Shown here in pieces: positions 1 through 8,970 of a stretch of 31,507 bases of DNA (positions within the stretch are counted from its first letter, which is position 1; each line of letters begins with the position of its first letter). A program made the translations under genes and the position numbers. This DNA is from Strigamia acuminata (taxonomy: Eukaryota; Arthropoda; Chilopoda; Geophilomorpha; Linotaeniidae). The stretch is from contig CASHSZ010000067.1 of NCBI GenBank assembly GCA_949358305.1, positions 84,001 to 115,507 on the forward strand. Reading direction: 5' to 3'. Below the pieces are notes generated by a model. It was not told where the DNA came from, did no database searches, and saw nothing but the letters and a program-made list of their open reading frames with translations.

Positions 1-117
1 AAAGTTTTCAAAGTGTTTTAAATATTATTTGCCTGTAATGAATTTATTATTTGCTTTTTAAATATTGCAACTTTTATTGTTCTTTATTAAAGTTCAATTT
101 ATTTAGTTTTTATTGCT

Positions 118-517
118 TTAACCCTCCCCAATCCAACCTAGGGTCAATTTTGACCTCCAAAAGTGTTTTTATTTTTTTTCTCAAAAACAATTGGGATTTT
201 CATTCTGAAATTTCATGTATTTGCATTGAACATCATATCAAACAATAAAAAAAAATAATAGATTTAAAAATTGCAAATAAAAATTTTCAAAAAAAATTCC
301 TTTGTTTACTCACTACTTTTGAATGCAATGTCAATTATTTTTGTCGCTATCTTTTGACAAATGCCGAATTGCTGAAATTTCTTCATAAACATGAAATTCT
401 CAGAGAATAAAATCATTTTCACTCCTCATTTTGGGAAAATTTTTTTCGGCTTGGGGTTAAAAATGACCCGGGTTGGGTGAGTAAGAAATTTTTTTAAGTT
501 GGGGCTGCGAGGGTTAA
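118..517. mobile_element. Candidate TTAA-flanked MITE (piggyBac-like)
   Basis: TTAA at 118-121 is followed by CCCTCC, and GAGGG is followed by TTAA at 514-517. Further in, a second inverted pair is visible: a GGGTCAATTTTGACC-like stretch near 139-153 matches the reverse complement of the stretch near 455-480. The interior is AT-rich and contains no credible gene. A TTAA target duplication with CCC termini is typical of piggyBac-type non-autonomous elements, so the class is inferred from the ends only. Kolobok-type elements also use TTAA and cannot be excluded. Confidence 0.5.
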
Positions 518-682
518 GCAATGTTAAGCTTTAGAAATGAAATGCAAACTGTTTTTTTATGTATGTTGTTGTAGGAATGGTTCGATTGGATCAAGGATTA
601 AATGGGCAATCCATGATTTCTGCTCAAAAATTACAAAAGGGTAAAATGAGGAAGTGGTTCGAGGGTGGGAGAATGGGAATGT

Positions 683-704
683 TTAGGTTAGGTTATGTTA
701 GGTT
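683..704 (+). repeat. Short TTAGG-type interspersed repeat
   Basis: Units of GGTTA run through this stretch with one interrupting base change. Short dispersed TTAGG-like tracts are common in arthropod genomes, where TTAGG is also the ancestral telomere unit. It is too short to be a telomere and serves only as a weak taxonomic hint. Confidence 0.45.
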
Positions 705-713
705 GTCCCGCAC

Positions 714-1335
714 GCTTCTGTATTTATATTTATACTTATTTTTAATTTTTATTTGTAAATGAAAATGTGTAATTCTAAAAGTTAAAATGTATTAAAACAA
801 TCCGTCAGAAAAATCAAATGAATTCTTATTTAAAATTGGTTTAATACATTTCAACATTCATTGCATTAAACATTTTAATTAAATTAATTTAACCTTTTAT
901 CAATTTCATTTTAAATTGTATTTTATTTGAAATAGTTTTCTGCATTTATATTTCTATTTTATTTTTTATTTGTATTTGTAAATGAAAATGTTTAATGCTA
1001 TTAATCTTAAAATGTATTAAAACAAGTTTAAATGAGAATTCATTTTTATTTACAAATGTGGCCTAGTTAATAGGCAAGTGTAATTCTAAAAGTTAAAATG
1101 TATTAAAACATTTCACCAGAAAAAAAAAATCAAATGAATTCTCATTTAAAATAGTTTTAATACATTTCAACATTAATAGCATTTAACATTTTTATTTACA
1201 AATAAAATTTTTATTTAAGAAATTTCATTAAATCAATTTAACTTTTTAACAATTTCTTTTTAAATTGTATTTTATTTTAAATAGTTTTCTGCATTTATAT
1301 TTGTACTTATTTTTTATTTGTGTTTGTATATAAAT
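714..1335. repeat. AT-rich direct repeat family with internal hairpins
   Basis: The stretch at about 766-975 recurs at about 1078-1320: the same order of blocks is seen, including AATTCTAAAAGTTAAAATG and a later TTTTCTGCATTTATATTT. Within each copy, an AAAATGTATTAAAAC block is followed about 50-70 bases later by its near reverse complement, so each copy can fold. No coding potential is seen. It could be a degenerate MITE or a local duplication. Confidence 0.5.
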
Positions 1336-1425
1336 GAATCAGAATTTTTTCAGTTGATCAACGACCCTGAATCCTGACGGAGCGGAAAACCTATGCCCAA
1401 TTTTCTAATTTTTCAAAATTATTTT

Positions 1426-1434
1426 TATATAAAA
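1426..1434 (+). promoter_or_regulatory. TATA-like box upstream of the polymerase gene
   Basis: TATATAAAA lies about 36-44 bases before the polymerase ATG at 1470. In this AT-rich flank such a match can arise by chance, so this is a weak call. A short upstream frame starts at 1436 and ends with TAG at 1475-1477, overlapping the polymerase start codon by a few bases. Confidence 0.25.
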
Positions 1435-1469
1435 AATGAAAATCTATTTAGATTCGTTCATTGCTCTGG

Positions 1470-4400
1470 ATGAATAGATACAAATCCAAGAAATGCGTAG
1501 AGTTTTTAAAAGGAAAAAGAGAAAATGGACATTTATCTAAGGATTTCAAGTTACACATCAAGTTGGAACAACTCTTGGCGAAGTGCCGAGAATATGATGA
1601 TTTTGTGAACATCGAGCCTCGGCCGTATTATCTTTACAAAAGTATCTTTGACGGACAAGTGCTTGAGTACATTGTCGAATTTGACGAAAGGATTTTTGAC
1701 ATAGAAGACGTGATGAAAGATGCCACTCCAAATATCCGTGCATTGGCAGCAGAAGTTGCAGCCAGCATGAATTCGTGCAAAGTGAGCGTTATGATGCTAT
1801 TGAGATATCGGCATTCCCTGAACAAGTCGACTGATCATCATAAATGGTACCAGGCCGATCCGTTCGTGATGCATTCGGACGATGTTGACCACATTCTGGA
1901 TTCGGCTGCGAAACAACTGGCCATACAAAATGCCGAATTTGTCGAAACTCATGACTATTTATATTACCTTTGTGTGGACGAGATTAAAATTAAGTTTGCT
2001 GCTTTACACCAGAAAGGTGGATGGTACAAAGATGTTCCGTCATTTCCGTTGAGTTTGAACAACGATTTGGCGGCCGTCATTTGCAATAAGAAAGCGATTT
2101 TGACTTTTAAAATTGAGTTGCAAAAGTCTTTTGTTTGGGCCGTTCTTGCATGTGTACATCCTACAGCTAATCATCCCGAACATGTACCAAATTACTTGAA
2201 GTATGAGCACGAATTGAACTTGCAAGGTTTTGAATTTCCTTTGTCTTACAGAAACGTAGAAAAATTCCAGTTGCAGAATCCCGATATCGAAGTAACTATT
2301 TATTTTTGGGACAGCAATCGCGTGCAAAGATACGTGACCGTACACAGAAACAGGAAACATCACGTTGATTTATTCTTCTATGGAAATAATTGCTATGGAC
2401 TTGTGAGGAATCTAAAACGTTTGCTCGGTTATTTTCCGTGCCACTACTGCGACAACCAATTCAAGAGCATTGTGGGTAGAGACAAACACTTGACAGTATT
2501 CCACTCCTTTCCTGAAGAAGAAGAATCGTCATATCAGGAACTGGATGAACATCTGCGCAGCAAAAAGGCAGTGGTAAATGTCCAGAACTCGGATCAAAAA
2601 AGTTTTTTGTGGTCCGTATTGGCTGCCTTATATCCGGCGCCCGATAATGTATGCAGAACGGGTTATTACGAACAGTTTATGGACAAACTTAATCTCGAAG
2701 GGCTAGTTTTTCCCGTGGGTATGAAAGAAGTGCTTACGTTCGAAAGACGGAATAAAAGTTTGAACATTAATGTATTCGAGTTGCTGCCCACGTCACGGAT
2801 TGTCCCGATAAAAGTGAATATTCAGACAAACCGCCTTACCACTATTAATCTACTGAAGAAGCAAAATCATTACATGTGGATCAAGGATTTCTCGCGACTC
2901 ATGAGCGTTGGCGATGGCCACAAGAGGTATTATTGTATGAACTGTATGAACGGGTATTCCAGCGCCAAAGTGCTTGTTAAGCATAAACGATACTGCGGAA
3001 AAAACACTCCCTCCGCCACTAAATGCCCCGAAGAAGGAACGATCTGTACGTTCAAGAGTGAAAAAAAAAAATATCCTGTACCGTACGTTTGCTACGCTGA
3101 TTTTGAGGCATTCTTAGTGCCTGAAGTGGAGATCAAACCCACTTTACATTCGATCACCATTAATTCTCACGAGCCGTGTGGTTATTCGTTTAAAGTAGTG
3201 TGCACGGAGAACGAAGCTTATTCCAGACCGTTACAGCTGTACAGAGGTCCGGATGCCGTCGATCATTTTTTGCAATCGTTGCGTGCAGAAATTAAAGCCG
3301 TGGTTTGTCAATTTTCCCAATTGGAAAAACAATTCAATACCAAAATGATGACTCCATTTGAATGGAACGCATTTAGAAATGCAACAACTTGTTTCTTATG
3401 CGATGGCGAGTTCTCCAAAGCTGAAGGATGGACTAAAGTCTTGGATCACAACCATTTCACTGGTAAGTTTCGCGGAGCCGCACACGGCAAATGTAACCTC
3501 AACTACCATTGGCGGAGATCTGTGCCGGTAGTTTTCCATAATGGGAAAAGGTATGATTTTCATTTGATATTCCCACATTTGACCGTCGAGACAGAAAAAG
3601 TGACCGTCATCGCCGAAAACTCGGAATTATACAAATCTTTCACGCTGAGAATCAATACCAGCGATGATCCAAAAGTGCCCCGTAAAGTTACGTTAAAATT
3701 CTTGGATAGTTTCCAATTTCTCGCGAGCAGTTTATCCAATTTGGCTAAAAATCTAGAGAAGTCGCAGTTTGTTGTCTTTCGAAGCGAGTTTAAGGGCGAG
3801 GAAATTGATTTTCTTAAGAGGAAAGGAGTATACCCTTACAGATATATGACCGGTTGGTCAAAATTTCAAGAAGATGAACTTCCGCCGATAGAAGAATTTG
3901 AGAACATATCCGACGACGATTACCAATATGCCCAGTTAGTTTGGAAAACGTTGGGAATTAAAAACATGGGCGAATATCACGATTTATATCTGAAGACCGA
4001 CACTCTGTTGTTGGCGGATATATTCGAACAGTTTAGGAAAATGTGTTTGAATCACTACAAGCTGGACCCCTGTCATTATATCACGTTTCCGAGTCTGTCT
4101 TGGGACGCAGCACTGCTCATCACCAAAGTTAAATTGGAGGTTCTGTCTGATCCAGATATATACATGTTTGTCGAACAAGGAATAAGAGGCGGTGTTGCCA
4201 CGATCAGTCAACGCTACGCCAAAGCTAATAATCCTCTTCTGGCGTCGGGGTACGATTGTGAGAAACCAGAGAGTTACATCGTCTATTTGGATGCAAATTC
4301 CATGTATTCCTGGGCAATGAGCAAACCGTTACCTGTTGGAAAGTTTGCCTTCGACAATAATTTAGCCGAATGGACGCAAGAAAGGATTTTGAAAATGGGA

Positions 4401-5495
4401 GAGAACGATACGACGGGGTGCATCTTGGAAGTGGATTTGGGATATCCGCAAGAACTGCACTTGTCCCACAATTGTCTGCCTTTGGCTCCGGAAATGATAC
4501 GTTCTGCGGACGACACTTGCCCCAGATTAATCCCGCATTTGCAAGGTCGTTGTAATTACATTCTGCATTACAGAGCTCTGCAATTGTACTTGTCCCTGGG
4601 CATGACGTTGATGAAAATAAAAAGAGTGCTGACGTTTGAGCAAAAACCGTGGTTGGCGAAGTATATCGAACTGAATATTGAGAAACGGAAGTCCGCTACC
4701 AGTGATTTTGAGCAGGAATTAGCGAAATTAGCTAACAATTCGGTCTTTGGAAAAACCTTGCAGGACGTGAGGAAATATAGACATTTTTATCTGGTGAATA
4801 ATAAGAAAGACTGGTATAAACACCTCAACCACGCCGGTTTGAAAGGATTTAAAGTTTTGAATAATGATCTGTTGTTGGTTGAACGCCGAAAGCTGGAATT
4901 GACGTTAGACAAACCTATTTACAGCGGATTAACTATCCTGGACTTGTCTAAATGCTTGCTATATGACTTTCATTACAACGTCATGAAAAAAAAATTCTCA
5001 GACAAGCTGAGATTGCTGATGACGGATACGGATAGTTTGATGTATGAAATAGAAGCTCCGTCAGTCTACTCGTTCTTCAGAGAAGAAATACCAGAAGTGA
5101 TGGATCTGTCTAATTACGACCCACCTGATGGCAGGAACAGGCGTGTAATAGGATGCTTCAAAGACGAGACTGCCGGCGAGCCGATAGAAGAGTTTGTAGG
5201 GCTAAGAGCCAAATGTTACGCTTATAACGTGAACGGGAAAACGAGCATGCGATGTAAAGGCATAAAGAAGGCCGTCGTGGAGCAAGAGCTGGACTTGGAG
5301 GCGTACAAGAAGATATTGTTCGGAGAACGGGAGGCCCACAGATTGAAATTTGAAACGATCAAATCAAAATTGCACGTTCTCACAACGGTCGAGGTGGACA
5401 AATTGGCATTGTCAGCGAAAGATAAGAAACGAGTGATATTAGATGATTGTATTCATACTTTGGCTTATGGATACGTAAGCTTGGCGGAGGATTAA
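1470..5495 (+). CDS. polB: Protein-primed family B DNA polymerase, Polinton/adintovirus type
   Basis: This is the replicative DNA polymerase of a Polinton/adintovirus-like element (DNA_pol_B_2 type, thought to be protein-primed). From ATG 1470 it has 1341 residues. Visible motifs, numbered from that ATG: exonuclease I YADFEA (D544, E546); exonuclease II HNGKRYD (690-696); exonuclease III-like YHDLYLKTD (836-844); polymerase motif A LDANSMYSWAM (D941); motif B KLANNSVFGK (1086-1095); motif C TDTDS (D1186, D1188). A zinc site with C641, C644, a DHNH core (659-662) and C675 matches the Cys/His site found before exonuclease II in this family. Two finger-like sites lie at C324/C327/H340/H345 and C489/C492/H505/C509. 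The frame is uninterrupted and all catalytic residues are present, so it is recent or maintained. A TTG at 1461 is in frame, but ATG 1470 is preferred. It converges on the coiled-coil gene with only 16 bases between the stops. Confidence 0.93.
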   Translation: MNRYKSKKCVEFLKGKRENGHLSKDFKLHIKLEQLLAKCREYDDFVNIEPRPYYLYKSIFDGQVLEYIVEFDERIFDIEDVMKDATPNIRALAAEVAASMNSCKVSVMMLLRYRHSLNKSTDHHKWYQADPFVMHSDDVDHILDSAAKQLAIQNAEFVETHDYLYYLCVDEIKIKFAALHQKGGWYKDVPSFPLSLNNDLAAVICNKKAILTFKIELQKSFVWAVLACVHPTANHPEHVPNYLKYEHELNLQGFEFPLSYRNVEKFQLQNPDIEVTIYFWDSNRVQRYVTVHRNRKHHVDLFFYGNNCYGLVRNLKRLLGYFPCHYCDNQFKSIVGRDKHLTVFHSFPEEEESSYQELDEHLRSKKAVVNVQNSDQKSFLWSVLAALYPAPDNVCRTGYYEQFMDKLNLEGLVFPVGMKEVLTFERRNKSLNINVFELLPTSRIVPIKVNIQTNRLTTINLLKKQNHYMWIKDFSRLMSVGDGHKRYYCMNCMNGYSSAKVLVKHKRYCGKNTPSATKCPEEGTICTFKSEKKKYPVPYVCYADFEAFLVPEVEIKPTLHSITINSHEPCGYSFKVVCTENEAYSRPLQLYRGPDAVDHFLQSLRAEIKAVVCQFSQLEKQFNTKMMTPFEWNAFRNATTCFLCDGEFSKAEGWTKVLDHNHFTGKFRGAAHGKCNLNYHWRRSVPVVFHNGKRYDFHLIFPHLTVETEKVTVIAENSELYKSFTLRINTSDDPKVPRKVTLKFLDSFQFLASSLSNLAKNLEKSQFVVFRSEFKGEEIDFLKRKGVYPYRYMTGWSKFQEDELPPIEEFENISDDDYQYAQLVWKTLGIKNMGEYHDLYLKTDTLLLADIFEQFRKMCLNHYKLDPCHYITFPSLSWDAALLITKVKLEVLSDPDIYMFVEQGIRGGVATISQRYAKANNPLLASGYDCEKPESYIVYLDANSMYSWAMSKPLPVGKFAFDNNLAEWTQERILKMGENDTTGCILEVDLGYPQELHLSHNCLPLAPEMIRSADDTCPRLIPHLQGRCNYILHYRALQLYLSLGMTLMKIKRVLTFEQKPWLAKYIELNIEKRKSATSDFEQELAKLANNSVFGKTLQDVRKYRHFYLVNNKKDWYKHLNHAGLKGFKVLNNDLLLVERRKLELTLDKPIYSGLTILDLSKCLLYDFHYNVMKKKFSDKLRLLMTDTDSLMYEIEAPSVYSFFREEIPEVMDLSNYDPPDGRNRRVIGCFKDETAGEPIEEFVGLRAKCYAYNVNGKTSMRCKGIKKAVVEQELDLEAYKKILFGEREAHRLKFETIKSKLHVLTTVEVDKLALSAKDKKRVILDDCIHTLAYGYVSLAED

Positions 5496-5511
5496 TATGA
5501 CGATGGTTAGT

Positions 5512-7152
5512 TTAATCGTCCCATTTACTACGATCGAATCTGCAATACACGAGGGCGTAAACTTGTATTTCCGGACTCCAATTGGTGATAGTAGATATTC
5601 TAATGTGATCGTTATCATCAAAATCTACTTTTTTCTCTAAATTGTACGTTCTAAAACATACCGGCATTTTACGTGGTGTTTTTGTAACATCTGTACGTGG
5701 AATATGGAACGTTCGACCATGCCCGTTAATAGACAAGATAAACTCAAACTCGTTAGGTATTACTGTGTATTCTGCTGTAGTAGCATACATGAATAAACTG
5801 ATTCGCGTTATATGCCCGTAATGAGGAGTATAAAACTTCCCATTATGTGCAAATAATTTCCATTCTTCGGACACCTTCAAAAACCAATCGGTCCGTTGCG
5901 AATGTAGGAACCCTAGCACTAAATCGGCCTGTTCTTCTACTTCGGGAATATTTAGATTTGATATTTTGTCTTCTAATTCCGTCAATTTCTTATTAACTTC
6001 TATTTTGTTCGCTTCGATGTTAGAATTTAACGTGGCTTCTACCGTATCGACAGTGCCGGCCAAAGCAGCGGGAGCAAAACTTGATTCGTCAACGCTCGGA
6101 ATTGCGCTAATTTTTGATATTTCTTCTTGAACGGATGTCAAAATGGACAACATGTTTTCCTGCAACGTTATTATTTGTTCGTTGGCTAATTTGATTTTAT
6201 CGGTAACCTCGTTGACGCTCGTTTGCATTTTATCTGACTTTACGGAATTTTCGTCTACGTACTCGTTTAATTTAAGTTTAGTCTCGTCCAGATCTTTTTG
6301 AATGGCAGTACTGACTGTGTCTAGCTCCGCTTTCGCCGCTTCAATTTTGGTTTTTAAGTCTTCCGTACTTTCGCTACTAACACCAAATTTTGCGGGTAAA
6401 GCTTTGATTTTGGTTTGCAAGGCTTTAACCTCATTTTCCACACTTTTTTCTAACTTTTTTATATCATCCTGTGCTTGTTTTATCTTGTCATTTGATGCCT
6501 CGATGTTGGTTCTGATTTTGTCCACGTCTAAGTTCTGGATTTTGGTTTCGACTTCATCCAATGCTTCGTTTATTTTTGTATCATAATCGGTTTTATTCTG
6601 GATTAAGCTATTAGTCAACGTCTCCAACCCAGTCTTTAAATCTTCGATCGCAGATTCCAACTCGGATTTAACGTCATTTATCAAGTCTTTGATTTTGATT
6701 TCTAATGCGCTTATTTGTTTTTCGTCAACTTCTACACCACCGGAAGCAGTCGCATTATCTACTAATATCTTAATGTTCGCTTCTAATTCTTTAATTTTCT
6801 TAATCAAATCTTGTTCCAACGTTCCATATTTTATAGTAGCATAGGCAATATCATTTTTGAGTTTATCAATATCCTTCGTATCAATTCCTTCGCCTTGCCC
6901 CGTTAGCTTAGTAGCTTGATCTTGTACGGTACGTTTTAATGCGTTCAAATCGTTAATTATAGAATCGCAAGCAGCTTTCAGGGCATTTTTAGTCTTTGTG
7001 ATCTCGTCAAAAATTTTTTTTTCTAGATCGGATAATGCATCGTAACCAACGTGATCTGCGAGAACCTCATCTACTTCTCGACGTTGACGTTTGCCCAATT
7101 TATGCACTGCGTTAAGACGATAATCGTCTCCTAGTTTATTTACGCTTACCAT
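5512..7152 (-). CDS. Long coiled-coil protein with C-terminal domain, candidate virion fibre
   Basis: The protein has 546 residues with a clear ATG at 7152. A basic N-terminal segment (about 1-45, with KLGKRQRREVDE) is followed by some 350 residues rich in K, E, D, I, L and T in heptad-like order, with very few prolines, which reads as an extended coiled coil. A compact, aromatic-rich C-terminal region of about 135 residues (roughly 410-546) follows. A rod plus terminal domain is the layout of trimeric fibre or spike proteins, and the gene sits in the late-gene-like block of a Polinton/adintovirus-like element, so an attachment fibre is a reasonable inference. No specific family was recognised, and a structural or scaffolding role is also possible. 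No signal peptide or membrane segment is seen. It lies 24 bases downstream of the protease on the same strand, suggesting a shared transcript. Confidence 0.6.
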   Translation of the reverse strand: MVSVNKLGDDYRLNAVHKLGKRQRREVDEVLADHVGYDALSDLEKKIFDEITKTKNALKAACDSIINDLNALKRTVQDQATKLTGQGEGIDTKDIDKLKNDIAYATIKYGTLEQDLIKKIKELEANIKILVDNATASGGVEVDEKQISALEIKIKDLINDVKSELESAIEDLKTGLETLTNSLIQNKTDYDTKINEALDEVETKIQNLDVDKIRTNIEASNDKIKQAQDDIKKLEKSVENEVKALQTKIKALPAKFGVSSESTEDLKTKIEAAKAELDTVSTAIQKDLDETKLKLNEYVDENSVKSDKMQTSVNEVTDKIKLANEQIITLQENMLSILTSVQEEISKISAIPSVDESSFAPAALAGTVDTVEATLNSNIEANKIEVNKKLTELEDKISNLNIPEVEEQADLVLGFLHSQRTDWFLKVSEEWKLFAHNGKFYTPHYGHITRISLFMYATTAEYTVIPNEFEFILSINGHGRTFHIPRTDVTKTPRKMPVCFRTYNLEKKVDFDDNDHIRISTITNWSPEIQVYALVYCRFDRSKWDD

Positions 7153-7175
7153 TTTTTTAATAGAAGGGAAAAAAA

Positions 7176-7529
7176 CTATTTTTTAATTATTTTTTTTTCT
7201 TCTTTCCTCCATTTTTTTAAAACATATAAGCACAAATGGCCGCAAGTAATTTCGTCAAAATTTTGATACTGATTGTAATTGTATTTTATGTTGTCTCCCA
7301 GATAATCGTATAATTCCAACGGGGGTGGCAAGTCTCCGAAACTATCGAAGTACAGCTTCTTATTTCCAATTTTACTGTATGCCACCCAATGACTTCCGCT
7401 TTCGTGGTGCGTGTTCAAATTAATAATTCCACATTCTTTCGATCGTGGTTTGACGGGTAAAGTATCTCTCGAAAACACTCCTCTAAAAAATGAAATTTTC
7501 ATTCGTCTGGCCAGTTCCTCCAACTGCAA
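7176..7529 (-). CDS. Adenain-like cysteine protease (maturation protease), N-terminus in another frame
   Basis: This is an adenovirus-protease-type (C5/Ulp1-like) cysteine protease, expected to cleave capsid and core precursors in the virion. Numbered from the TTG at 7529: FRGVFSRDTLP (15-25), ECGIINLN (32-39), catalytic-type H47 in SHWVAY, acidic D62 in YFDSFG, Q89, and nucleophile-type C96 in CGHLCL. Q89 and C96 are seven residues apart, as in adenain. There is no usable ATG at the expected N-terminus: the first ATG falls just before FRGVF and would drop conserved-looking residues. The frame is open upstream to about 7637 and overlaps the end of the pX-like gene, which lies in the other frame. 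The two meet at a seven-A run (7553-7547), so this is probably expressed by a -1 shift or is the downstream half of a broken gene. Confidence 0.8.
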   Translation of the reverse strand: MQLEELARRMKISFFRGVFSRDTLPVKPRSKECGIINLNTHHESGSHWVAYSKIGNKKLYFDSFGDLPPPLELYDYLGDNIKYNYNQYQNFDEITCGHLCLYVLKKWRKEEKKIIKK

Positions 7530-7543
7530 CGAATCTAGCGGTT

Positions 7544-8032
7544 TTATTTTTTTGTCACCAGTGAGCCGTAAGGTTTCAAGTAAAAACCTTTTCCAGACTT
7601 GCGTTTCCGCGATTTTTTTTTTGCGAATTGCATTCCTTTACCTTCTGAAACTGCATTATGACGTTTTGTCTCATCGAGCATTCTCTTGTTGGTTTTTGCC
7701 TCATCGACAGCTTTGGCAATTCCTGCCGCACCGCCAGCGAGACCGCCTAAAGCCCCCAATAGTGGAAGTAATAAAGGGAAAAATCCGCCAGATTGTTTAA
7801 TTTGATTCGAAGGTATACTCAAAGTCATGCCTTTCTTTTTAGAACCGGCTTTTTTGATCTTGTTTATTTGTCTATCCGTAAGAGACAAGCCATGATTGCC
7901 GTTTAATTGTTCGTATTTCAATCTTAAATGCAAGGGTATCTTTTTTTTGACAGACTTGGATATTTTTCGTTGTTGATTCGGAGATAGATTCACTATATCC
8001 TTTTCGCGGATTGGCTTCCGCGAAATCCGCAT
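7544..8032 (-). CDS. Basic glycine-rich core/minor virion protein, pX-like
   Basis: The 162-residue protein is strongly basic (many KK/RK pairs) with a hydrophobic glycine/alanine-rich segment at about 91-113 (GGFFPLLLPLLGALGGLAGG) and a basic tail ending near GKGFYLKPYG. This layout matches the small core/minor-capsid (pX or pVI-like) proteins of Polintons and adintoviruses, which bind DNA or line the capsid. Two similar K-rich blocks precede the hydrophobic segment. The start ATG (8032) and first 11 codons lie inside the tip of the foldback element that begins at 7999, so its 5' end is either borrowed from the element or was captured by it. It overlaps the open protease frame, which is reached by a -1 shift. 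The membrane-like segment could act in membrane disruption during entry, but that is an inference. Confidence 0.65.
   Translation of the reverse strand: MRISRKPIREKDIVNLSPNQQRKISKSVKKKIPLHLRLKYEQLNGNHGLSLTDRQINKIKKAGSKKKGMTLSIPSNQIKQSGGFFPLLLPLLGALGGLAGGAAGIAKAVDEAKTNKRMLDETKRHNAVSEGKGMQFAKKKSRKRKSGKGFYLKPYGSLVTKK
7547..7553 (-). promoter_or_regulatory. Possible -1 frameshift site (seven-A run)
   Basis: On the minus strand the pX-like frame ends in ACA AAA AAA TAA. The A AAA AAA heptamer fits the X XXY YYZ slippery pattern, and a -1 slip there enters the protease frame directly, before the TAA is read. The alternative is a one-base indel in a homopolymer, either a real mutation or a sequencing error. 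I did not identify a convincing downstream pseudoknot. Confidence 0.45.
8003..8022. repeat. Terminal hairpin of the foldback arm
   Basis: CGCGGA and TCCGCG flank a six-base spacer five bases inside the element end, and a related GCGGATTT block follows. The same tip is present at 17380-17399 and 31338-31357. Such subterminal hairpins are typical transposase-binding or end-recognition sites, but the function is not shown here. Confidence 0.5.
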
Positions 8033-8539
8033 TTCGGGGGTGACTATTCTGGGAATTCCGGGTGGACCATACTCTTCCGAAAAATGTCCGGGGTGGTGTT
8101 GGGAGTGTCGATAGACTGTTTTGTGTCAAGGTTGCCAATTTTCATTTAAGTATTGGAAGGTTCATTTCTGTGCATTCTCATATATTTTTTTCACAGGAGC
8201 AACGAGGCGCGATGAAGGGGGATCAAGCGAGAGTGAATAAAATAAACTCGTTTTTGTCTCAAATGCGCGTTTGCGTTTGTAAATTTGGTTGTCTTGCAAC
8301 GCGGTGGCGCGTTTGAGTTTCGTGTTGCGATACAAACACGCACGGGTGCGTATTGGAGTCGTAAACGACTTTCTGTCGCAATGCGATCGCGTATTTGACA
8401 AATTTCTGCAGATTTTTGCCAATATTTGACAATTTTCAGACAAATTTCAATTAATTTTAGAAATTTTTGAGAGATTTCAATAAAAGTTTGAGGAATTTCT
8501 TATGCTGACGCTAAAATGCCAAAAGGAGTCTTAACTCAG

Positions 8540-8970
8540 AAGAGCACTTTTCCGACCACTTAGGTGTCGGAAAAGCCCTTCCAAAGGTCGCAAAACGTGC
8601 TCTACGCGTTTTTTGACACTAGAACGGTCGAAAACGAGTCTAAAACTGCTAAGCTGGCGCCTGTAACTTGGCGCATTCGCTGGGTCGCTCGAAAATGAGA
8701 TTCGAGCGAACCGAAACCTATGAGAGAAACGCGCCGGCGGAAATATTCGTTTTTACCAATGAATACTTAATAAATCTTCATGGGAATTTAATCCCAATCT
8801 ACTGTAGGCTTAGGAACCTTGAATACCAAATAAAAACAAAGGAGCAAAGACGGGAAACAAAGAACAAGGGCCCGACGCCCGTAAATCACCAAAATGGCTA
8901 TCTGCCAGACACGCTAGTGGCCTTGAGCCACTTCTAACTTCGTTTTCGAGGTCGTGGGTCTCGAAAACGA
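8540..8970 (+). repeat. Cluster of short perfect hairpins
   Basis: Several inverted pairs are readable: CTTTTCCGAC and its complement around an eight- to nine-base loop near 8548-8575; CGCTCGAA with TTCGAGCG at about 8686-8708; GTTTTCGAG with CTCGAAAAC at about 8942-8968. Frames through this DNA are short and repeat-like, and I see no gene. The cluster is mirrored at 16432-16862 and 30390-30820. Confidence 0.55.

Noticed and set aside
683-704. Telomere
   Set aside because: Only a few TTAGG-like units with an interruption, embedded in ordinary sequence.
8668-8937. 89-codon frame in the arm (and copies at 16465-16734 and 30423-30692) as a conserved gene
   Set aside because: It spans two hairpins and shows no protein-like features. 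It is preserved only because the arms are near-identical.
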